A stretch of DNA of 64,000 bases, taken from Penium margaritaceum. Its lineage: Eukaryota > Streptophyta > Zygnematophyceae > Desmidiales > Peniaceae. The position numbers and the translations under genes are program-made. This document shows, piece by piece, positions 56,848 through 64,000 of the stretch. Numbering within the stretch: the first letter of the stretch is position 1; every line of letters starts with the position of its first letter. A model generated the notes under the pieces. It saw only the letters and a list, made by a program, of their open reading frames with translations. It searched no databases and was not told where the DNA came from. The stretch lies in NCBI GenBank assembly GCA_023375785.1, contig SZWC01000815.1, forward strand, positions 52,760 to 116,759, read 5' to 3'.

Positions 56848-57924
56848 GTGTATGCCTCTCTCGGCCTACAATCCTCCAGCGTCTCGCTGCATTGCACTCC
56901 TGGACCACCAGTTTCTGGTGGCTGCCCCTCTCTGCTTCTGCTGATACGTGTTTCTTCTGGCTGCACTCAGACTCTCCTCTGTAGTTTAGCTCCGTCTGCA
57001 GCTGCAGCAGCCACCCTGGACTCGGCACCACTCGACGGTCCCCCTGACGAAGAGCTCGACTCTCCTCGGGCTGCCACACGCCACTCTGACGACGGGTGGG
57101 AGGACCCAAGAGACTACGTCCCTCCTACACCCCTAGACCACGACACACCCCTCTGGTTTCGCATGCTCGACTCCAACTACTGGCAAGGGGATCGACAGAG
57201 GGAAGTAGTTGAGCGCGAGGAAGAAATCAACCGACAGGTGTACATTGTGGACGATCTACCACCGTCCCCTCCTCGCCCACCAACCATGCAACCCGCAGCC
57301 GGCACTCCACCATTCTCATCTGCATCCACTTCCAACACCGCTGCCGGTCCGTCTCCCGCTGCTGCTACATCTGCTGAACCGTCTCCAACTCCCGAGGTAC
57401 CGGGCGTCATCCCTGTACTTCCTGTGCACATTGATTCCATCGGCCTTGCAGGGGCCGTTCTAGACGCAGCAGCAGGAGCAGCAGCAACCTTTGCTGCAAC
57501 TGCCCGTGCTTGCAGGGTGCCCACACAGACTGTAGTAGGTCGTTCGTCAAACGCATACGCCCACGCAGCAGCCTCACTCACCCTGCTTGCAGCAGCTGCA
57601 GCCAACATAGTCACCCAGATCACAGCAGCAGCAGCCTCTGTCGCAACTGCAGCCTCATCAGCTGCTGACGCCACTGTAGCTGCCGTTGGCTCCATCCGTG
57701 CCTCCACTGCAGCAGCTGTCTTGTCTCCCACAGGGGCTCCACGAGAACTAACTCCACACGTCACCACAGGAGTCCTTGTGGCATCTACATCTGCAGCTGT
57801 GGCCGGAGCCACTGTCACCGGCCTTATGTGCCTGACCGTGGCGGTTGCAGGGTGGGTGGCAGTGCTCTTCTCCTCGGCAGCAGCTGTGGTGGCTCCTCTC
57901 TTCGCCCTGCTGCCCCGTCACTAG
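56848..57924 (+). CDS. C1 upstream accessory open frame, 358 codons, unknown function
   Basis: Uninterrupted frame between leader and gag, ending 101 bases before the gag ATG. Residues 1-60 are hydrophobic/Ser-rich with a Leu run around 30; 65-130 are acidic with many Asp/Glu and Trp; 130-190 are Pro/Ser/Thr-rich; 200-290 are extremely Ala-rich, predicted helical; about 305-354 hold two adjacent hydrophobic segments that could span a membrane, followed by LLPRH. Start choice is uncertain; an internal Met lies at residue 106. No Cys-His finger, protease or envelope motif is seen. It could be a membrane-associated accessory protein or a gag-like structural protein. Envelope-like frames known from some copia elements (Sireviruses) lie downstream of pol instead. 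Codon use looks coding-like, and GC-rich third positions match gag. Confidence 0.6.
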   Translation: MYASLGLQSSSVSLHCTPGPPVSGGCPSLLLLIRVSSGCTQTLLCSLAPSAAAAATLDSAPLDGPPDEELDSPRAATRHSDDGWEDPRDYVPPTPLDHDTPLWFRMLDSNYWQGDRQREVVEREEEINRQVYIVDDLPPSPPRPPTMQPAAGTPPFSSASTSNTAAGPSPAAATSAEPSPTPEVPGVIPVLPVHIDSIGLAGAVLDAAAGAAATFAATARACRVPTQTVVGRSSNAYAHAAASLTLLAAAAANIVTQITAAAASVATAASSAADATVAAVGSIRASTAAAVLSPTGAPRELTPHVTTGVLVASTSAAVAGATVTGLMCLTVAVAGWVAVLFSSAAAVVAPLFALLPRH

Positions 57925-58025
57925 ATCGGTGAGACCATCCCTCACGTTGACCTCTCTCTCTTCTCACTCTCCCTCCTCGCTCATCAGAGTCCTACTCTCC
58001 CTCCTTATGCTCTCACTCTCCCATC

Positions 58026-59260
58026 ATGCCTAGACCAGAAGATAAGCTAGAGGCCCTTCAGGCAGCCCTTAGTGAAGCCCAGGCTGAGCGCCGAAAAGCG
58101 CAAGATGAACTTGAGCGTGAACGCGAAGCGCAGCAGGAGCTAGCCGCCTCAGTAGCTGCATTAGTGTTTGAACGTCTCCGCTCTGTCCCAGGCTTTGCTG
58201 CGGTCCTTCCCACTGACAAATCAGGGTCCACGAACTCATCTGCACCGGCGGGTGGTGGTACTGCCAATGGCTCCTCTTCCTCTTCCTCCTCTGGGGCAGT
58301 CTCTGCTGGTGCTCTCCCAACAGCGCGTCAGAAGGATTTTGAGACACCGCCACCTCACTTCACCTCAAAGCTCACCTTCACTTCCTGGGAGACACGCTTC
58401 AGTGCGTGGGCTCAGGGTGAGCTTCTGTGGGAGTACTACTCGCCCGCCAAGCCGCCGTTTGTCCCCCAGCCAGTAGAGGATGCCCATGCGGTACGGGCGC
58501 TCATCAACGCCGGTCCCGAGCATCTTCTGGATGACATTGGTACGTACAATGCCAACCCCATCCGAGGTACTACTGCAGACCCTGTGGGTGCCTATGCACT
58601 CATCCGCCGCCGCAAGACTGTCACTGGGCATGCTGCACAGAGTGCTCTCACCGTGTAGTTCAATACCTTGCAGATGAGGGCGGACGAGACTGCAGATGAG
58701 TATTGGGCGCGCAGTCTGCGCCTGCTGAGGGACCTTGGCAAAGCTGCCCCAGGTCCTCTCTCTGCTTGTCTCTCTATTGTCGCTGGTCTCATCCCTGAGC
58801 TTTCTGATCTGTATTTTCATGTCTCTCAGGCAGAGCTCGAGCGCCTTGCCTCTGCACGTGTCCCTGCTGATGCCCCACCTGGAATTGGACCTCTATTTGA
58901 CTTCACTGGTGCACGTCTCACTGACTGGTGGAACTCCCTCCAGAACAAACGCATGCATCGCGCCGCCATCGCAGCAGTCACCACTTCTTCCCCCCCGCCT
59001 CTACTGCAGCCTCTCCTGCTATCTCCTCCTCTCAGGCCTCTGTGCACTCCACTCAGGGTGCCTCCCGTGGCGGGGGCGGCAGCTCTGGTCGTGGCGGCGG
59101 CCGTGGCGGCAGAGGACGTGGGGGTGGACGTGGTGGCAAGAACTCTGGCTTGCCCATTGTTGATGTCACCTGTTGGAATTGTGGTGCTACTGGTCACTCC
59201 GCGCCCAAATGTCCTGCCCCCCGTGATGACGTGCGACTTGCCTCCTCCATGCGTGCTCAT
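58026..59260 (+). pseudogene. C1 gag
   Basis: Starts MPRPEDKLEALQAAL; residues 1-50 form a charged coiled coil (repeated Glu/Arg/Ala heptads). KDFETPPPHF follows near 58336, the block shared with family A. The core (TSWETRFSAWAQGELLWEYY) and a later Leu/Glu-rich part with DWWNSLQNKR match the shape of copia gag. A Gly/Arg-rich stretch (59065-59145) precedes the zinc knuckle CWNCGATGHSAPKC (59171-59212). The product would form the particle shell and bind RNA. Not a single open frame. Confidence 0.85.
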
Positions 59261-59689
59261 TGGGCGCACACCGGTGTTACACCGTCCTCTGCCGCAGCCG
59301 CCGTGACCGTCTCGTCATCCTCTTCATCTTCATCTGCCTCAGCCCTGACTACAACGCTCGCTCCTCTTCAACAACCGACGCGTGCCTCCAGCTCTTGGGG
59401 CTGGGTGCCACCGCCGTCTGGTCCTTACTACGGGCCCCCTTCCTCTCACTACTCTGTCCCTCATTGGGCTCGTGATGACGGCCGCTCCTCTGATCGCTCC
59501 TCTGAACGTTCCTCTGATCACCGGGACGAGGAACGCAACCTTGAGCGCCGTCTGGCCGAGCTTCTTCACCTTCGCTCTCAGGGAGGTGAGAGTGTGAGTG
59601 GCCAACCCCTTGTGTTGTCCTGTGAGTCTGACGTTACGCTCCGTGGCTCTACCTCTGGCGGTGTACAAGGGGATTGGCCTGATGATTGT

Positions 59690-61000
59690 GCTTGGATTGA
59701 GGAATGGCAGTCTCACACGTTCCCCTCGCGCCTTGGTCATCCATCTTCTTCCTCTCTCCATGGCACTGTTGCTGTCTGTTTGGTCCTCCCCTCCACTCGT
59801 GCCTCACCCGGCCTCTGGATCATTGATTCCGGGGCCACCCATCACATGACCTCTTGTCGCTCCTCCTTCGTGTCCCTCGGACCTGTTCAGTCTGTGCCCT
59901 CTGTCCGAACTGGCTCAGGCCAGCTTCTACCTGTTCAAGGTGTTGGTGTTGTCCGTTTCGTTGGTCCCGGGGGCACTGTGTACCTCCCTAATATCTTGTA
60001 CGTTCCTGACCTTGAAGTCAGCCTTCTCTCTGTGACCACCCTTGACGATCAGGACATGGATTTCTCGTCCAGCCGCGGTCTTGCCTCCATCTCTCTCCGT
60101 TCCTCTGGTCATGTTGTCCTGCGTGGTGTGCGCTGTGATTGCCTGTTCCGAGTTCCGCTCATGTTGCCCTCACCTTCCGCTGCATCTGCCTTTGTTCACG
60201 TCGCTCCCTCGCTGTCCCCTGACCATGTTGATCTCCTGCATCGTCGCCTCTGTCACATTCACACTGCCGCGATCCAGCGTCTTCTTCGCCTTCAGCCTGC
60301 ACATGGCCTTGATCCCGCCACGTTCTCTCCTCCTTGCACGTCCACTTGTCTTGATGCGCCGCTGGCAAGATGCACCGCTCCCCTTTCTCAACCTCTGAGA
60401 CCACCACTTCGCACCCTCTTGACCTGGTGCATGCCGACGTCATGGGTCCCTTGCCCCAGGATTTGCTGGGTGGCATTGGTCGTTACGTGTTGTGTCTCAC
60501 TGATGACTTCTCCCGTTACTGCTGGGTCTTTGCCCTACGGCACAAGAGTGATTTCACCGACGTCCTTGAGTCATGGCTCCCTCAGGCCGAACGCGCATGT
60601 CAACGCTACTTGCGCGTGTTCCGCAGTGGCCATGGCGGTGAGTTCTATGGTCCCACGTCTCGCTTTCTTGAGTCTCGCGGGGTTCGGCTTGAGTCCACCG
60701 CTCCGTACACACCCCAACAAAATGGTGTGTCTGAACGCTGGAACCGCACTCTCGCTGACGGTGTTCGTTCCCTGCTCTCCGCCTCTGGTCAGTCACCTCT
60801 CTTCGCCTTTGAAGCTATGTCTTACATGACTTGGGTCTGGAACCGCATCCCGCATGGGCCCCTTCCCCACACTATCACTCCCTTTGAACGATGGACTGGC
60901 CAGCGCGCTGACCTTCGTCTAGCCCGCGTTTGGGGCTGCCTTGCTTCCGTCTGGGTACCCTCCGACCAACGTGATCGTAAGCTGTCTCCTCGTGGTCGCC
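59690..61000 (+). pseudogene. C1 protease and integrase
   Basis: Protease active site WIIDSGATHHM at about 59817-59849, gag-pre-integrase at 60220-60390 (HRRLCHIHTAAIQRLL), integrase core at 60420-60960 with VHADVMGPL, LTDDFSRY, RSGHGGEFYG and TPQQNGVSERWNRTL. The active-site D, D and E positions are present. Protein family Ty1/copia pol. Confidence 0.85.
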
Positions 61001-63331
61001 TTTGCATCTTTCTTGGCGTCTCTTCCTTCTCCAAAGCGTGGCGCTTCTGGGATCCTTCCCGTTGCCGTGTCGTTGAGTCTCGTGACGCCCTGTTTTTTTA
61101 GCATCTGTTTGAACGTGACGCTCCCCGCTTCGGTGGGTCCCTCACTCCGCCCCTTCGGAGTGGGGGTGGTGGTTCTCTGCCCTCTGGGCCGACTGTTCCC
61201 CCCTCGGTACGTCCCTCGGTTCCTCCTGTCTCACCTTCTGCTGATCAGGGCTCTCCATTGTTTGTGTCCCCCCTCCGAGGCTTTCTCACCCTCCACGGGT
61301 CCCTTGGCCTCGCCCAGCACCTCCAGCGCCCCTATCGGCTCCCCTACCGGCTCCTCCTCCTCTCCTCCTCTTGGCGCCGCCTCGGAGCCCCCTGTCGCCT
61401 CGGAGCTCCCTGTCGCCTCGGAGCCACCTCCTGTCTCGTCCTCTCCATCTGGTTCGCCTTGCACCGTTCCGCCCTCCTCTTCTACGCGCACTCCGTCCAT
61501 TCCCCCAGTCTCACCTTACACGCGCGGTGGCCGCCTCCGGGCTCTCCCCTCTCAGTCTCACCCGGTCGTCTCTGGTGACCCTGGCCTTCGTGCCCTTGGT
61601 CTCACTGCCTCTGGCCTGTCTGCAGCCGCGTCTGTTTTCCATCCCAGTACCGCACTTGGCTACTCTCTTGTCGAACAAGTGTTTCACTCCGCGGTGACCT
61701 CTTCTGTTGCCGGGTACGTTGCCTCATGCTTTGCGGCCGCCGGCCTCTCACCCCTCTCTCCCGAGCCGCAGACTGTTCAGGCAGCCCGCACCGCCTCTGA
61801 CTCCCTTCTGTGGGAGAAGGCCATGAAGGCCGAGCTTGATGCATTGTCTGATCATGGTGTGTATGAGCTTGTTGATCTCCCACCCGGTCGCAAGGCAGCT
61901 GCTGCCAAATGGGTGTACCATCGCAAGCTAAACCCAGACAACACAGTTGAACGATACAAGGCTCGTCTCACGGCCAAGGGGTTCTCTCAAATCCCTGGGG
62001 TTGACTTTGATGAGACCTTTGCCCCGGTCGGCCGCTACACCACAGCCAGAGCTCTACTCAGCCTAGTTGCTCAGCATGACTGGGAACTTGAGCAGATGGA
62101 TGTCAACAACGCCTTTCTGCATGGCAAGTTGGATGAAGAGATCTACATGGTCCAGCCACCAGGCTTCTCTGATGGCACGAACCGGGTTTGGCGTTTGCGC
62201 AAGGCCCTCTACGGTCTCAAGCAGTCTCCACGATGTTGCAACCAAGAAATTACAGCCACCCTTGAAAAAGGGGGGTATAAACGGAGTGCAGTGGATCCCG
62301 CCCTCTTTCTCGGGCCCCCCACCAAACCGCTTGTTGCCATTCTTGTGTACGTGGATGATCTCCTCATTGCCTCTCCCGATGTTGCGTCTGTGACTGCCGC
62401 CAAGTCTCTGCTGCAATCAGCATACAAGATGAAAGATCTTGGTCCAGCCCGTGTCTTTCTAGGGATGGAGTTGGAGCGTGATCGTGCACATCGGATCTTG
62501 CATGTGCATCAGGCTGCGTATGTGCATAGCCTGGGGGAGCGCTTCGCACCACTCCTCACCTCCATCCCCACGGCGTCCACTCCCATGACGCCTGCCGGGC
62601 AGTCTCTCCTGAAGTCACTTGACCTCACCAAACTGGGGGAGGCAGTGGATGTCACCGACTATCTCCGAGTCATTGGATCCCTGATGTACCTTGCCACGAC
62701 CACGCGTGCAGATGTTGCCTTTGCTGTGAACTTCTTGTCACAGTTCTCCCAGTGCCCCCGGGAGCGGCACCTCGAGGCAGCCCTGCGAGTGGTACGGTAT
62801 GCTCTCTCCACCCCCCGTCTCGGACTGCTCTTTCGTGCACAGCCCTCTGTCGTAGTGGATGGCTTCACGGACAGTGATTGGGCGCATGGTTCTGATGCTC
62901 GCAGCCGCAAAGGATACAACTTTCTGGTTGGTGGCACTGTAGTCTCCTGGAAAAGCGGCAAGCAAGGGTGTGTGGCACGCAGCACTGCTGAGGCTGAGTA
63001 TGTCGCTCTGGGCGCAGGCACTTGTGAAGTTGTCTGGCTGTATCGCTTGTTGCAACTATTACGTGTTCCCATCCACTGCATCACTCTGCGCTGTGATAAC
63101 CAAAGCACGAAGGCCATTGCAGAAAACAGTGGCATGCATCATTCACGCACCAAACACATCAATGTGGAACATCATTTTGTTCGTGAGTGCATTGCTGCCG
63201 GCATTTTCCAGATCGCTTGGGTGGATACACGGTCTCAGAGAGCTGACTTCCTTACCAAAGCCCTCAGTCGCAATGTCTTCAAAAGTGTTGTTCACTCTGT
63301 GGGTCTCATCAGTCCGCATAATCCAGGTTGA
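61000..63331 (+). pseudogene. C1 linker, reverse transcriptase and RNase H
   Basis: A long Pro/Ser/Gly-rich linker (61100-61560) leads to reverse transcriptase at about 61790-62620: KARLTAKGFSQIPGVDFDET, MDVNNAFLHG, the catalytic loop VYVDDLLIA near 62345, and KMKDLGPARVFLGME. The connection DYLRVIGSLMYLATTTRADV is near 62658. RNase H at 62850-63260 shows DSDWAHG, KGYNFLVGG, AEAEYVALG and ends HHFVRECIAAG, then RADFLTKAL. This part reads through without visible damage in one long frame and ends 81 bases before the polypurine tract. Confidence 0.85.
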
Positions 63332-63412
63332 TTGTCCGTGTTCCCTTGCTCTTATCTCCTTTGCTCACCTCTCGTGACCTTCCTCTGTGTGTGTGGGTTG
63401 CTTGTCTGCGGG

Positions 63413-63423
63413 TCATGGGGGAG
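63413..63423 (+). other. C1 polypurine tract
   Basis: tcatgggggag directly before TGTTGAAG; primes second-strand synthesis in LTR elements. The same motif precedes the LTRs of families A and E. Confidence 0.8.
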
Positions 63424-63835
63424 TGTTGAAGTTCGTTGGCCACTCATAACTCTATGCCCTCTTGCCTCCCACATTCTCCACACACTCATGTACAGATTGA
63501 GTGACAATGGTACTGCCTGGGGAGATGGCTGACGCAACCATCCTGACTGGATCCGTCAACGCCCTCAAGCTGTTGCTGGACCCAGGAGTGCTTTCTGGCA
63601 CTAATGTTACCATTGCATGACTCTCCATGATTCTCTATGACTCTCTGTGTGATGCGGTAGATGCTAGGGCCGTACACTCTCACTGCCGTACCCTGCATCA
63701 TTTTATTTTATCTTTGCCTTGCATGTGATGGGGGAGCTACATATTTCCCGGGTGCTGATCCTTAGGGGGCCACCGTGCCGGTCTTGACCGTGCGTCGGTG
63801 AGTAGCCGCCCTCGGTTATTCCGAGAGGTCAGGCT
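63424..63835 (+). repeat. C1 3' LTR, truncated
   Basis: Nearly identical to 55542-55950, then stops matching at about gagaggtcaggct. About 215 bases of the LTR are missing. Confidence 0.85.
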
Positions 63836-64000
63836 TGTAGGTAGGCGTAGACGCTAGGCTAGCAAGAGAGCAGGTGACAAGCAACGAAGTACGCCATGGA
63901 TTGGGGAACGCTCACGACTTAGAAAAGTGTAGTGAAAAGACGCAGCTTAACAAGAGAGTGAAGTGTGAGCGAGGTGGTGAGAGCCAGTTGACCGGGCCAC
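63836..64000. other. Unassigned right edge
   Basis: 165 bases unlike the rest of the C LTR; nothing recognised. Confidence 0.4.

Larger units (their letters stand above)
55542..63835 (+). mobile_element. Ty1/copia family C, young copy C1 with an extra upstream open frame
   Basis: 5' LTR 55542-56167, primer site 56173-56184, leader, a 358-codon open frame (56848-57924), gag from 58026, pol to 63331, polypurine tract 63413-63423 and a 3' LTR cut at about 63835. By eye the LTRs differ at under ten positions in about 410 bases, so insertion was recent. The coding part holds all copia domains but is not one clean frame; there seem to be about three to four breaks. The layout LTR, extra frame, gag, protease, integrase, reverse transcriptase, RNase H is unusual because of the extra frame. 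Confidence 0.9.

Noticed and set aside
57177-57818. 213-codon minus-strand frame opposite the C1 accessory frame
   Set aside because: Antisense shadow of Ala/Pro codons in GC-rich DNA; the sense frame is longer and fits the element layout.

Overview
The window reads as repeat-dense nuclear DNA of a eukaryote in the plant lineage. Five lineages of Ty1/copia-like LTR elements are present (A, C, D, E and a pol-less element B), plus one Ty3/gypsy element with a chromodomain, and wherever a primer-binding site is visible it resembles the initiator-Met tRNA site (TGGTATCAGAGC-like). There is a full-length hAT DNA transposon with a BED finger. The GC content is high for a land plant. A streptophyte or charophyte alga is my best guess; another large algal genome cannot be excluded. 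I found no convincing host gene, tRNA, rRNA or CRISPR. Nearly every long open frame belongs to a mobile element or to low-complexity DNA.

Layout. 1-2.3 kb: simple repeats and AT-rich DNA. 2.3-3.3 kb: minus-strand LTR and leader of copia family A. 3.3-9.6 kb: old plus-strand Ty3/gypsy chromovirus with two diverged LTRs. 9.6-13.8 kb: mostly unassigned, with a minus-strand BED-finger remnant. 13.8-17.6 kb: old copia of family C, carrying a 35-base poly-G run and a CA microsatellite inside its coding region. 17.6-19.7 kb: unassigned, with a tandem duplication and a 64-bp palindrome. 19.7-44.5 kb: a nested stack. Pol-less LTR element B (minus strand) is split inside its 5' LTR by copia A1 (minus strand). 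The 5' LTR of A1 is in turn interrupted by a second family-A copy in the opposite orientation (A2) and by a hAT-like non-autonomous element. That hAT-like element hosts a 4.58-kb hAT transposon with 14-bp perfect terminal repeats and an 8-bp target duplication.

44.5-45.8 kb: 3' end of minus-strand copia E. 46.0-51.7 kb: plus-strand copia D, cut off in its RNase H by a 3' fragment of family A (A3), which itself carries a solo LTR (F). 55.5-63.8 kb: the youngest element, copia C1, with nearly identical LTRs and a 358-codon open frame upstream of gag. That frame encodes an Ala-rich protein with a hydrophobic C-terminus, which I do not recognise from any known copia element.

How it fits together: this is a layered transposon graveyard. 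By mutual interruption, B is older than A1, A1 is older than the hAT-like element, and that is older than the inner hAT. C1 is the most recent arrival by LTR similarity. The most unusual content is the upstream open frame of C1, the pol-less element B with its 180-bp coding-phase repeat, and the hairpin array at the 5' end of the hAT transposase.
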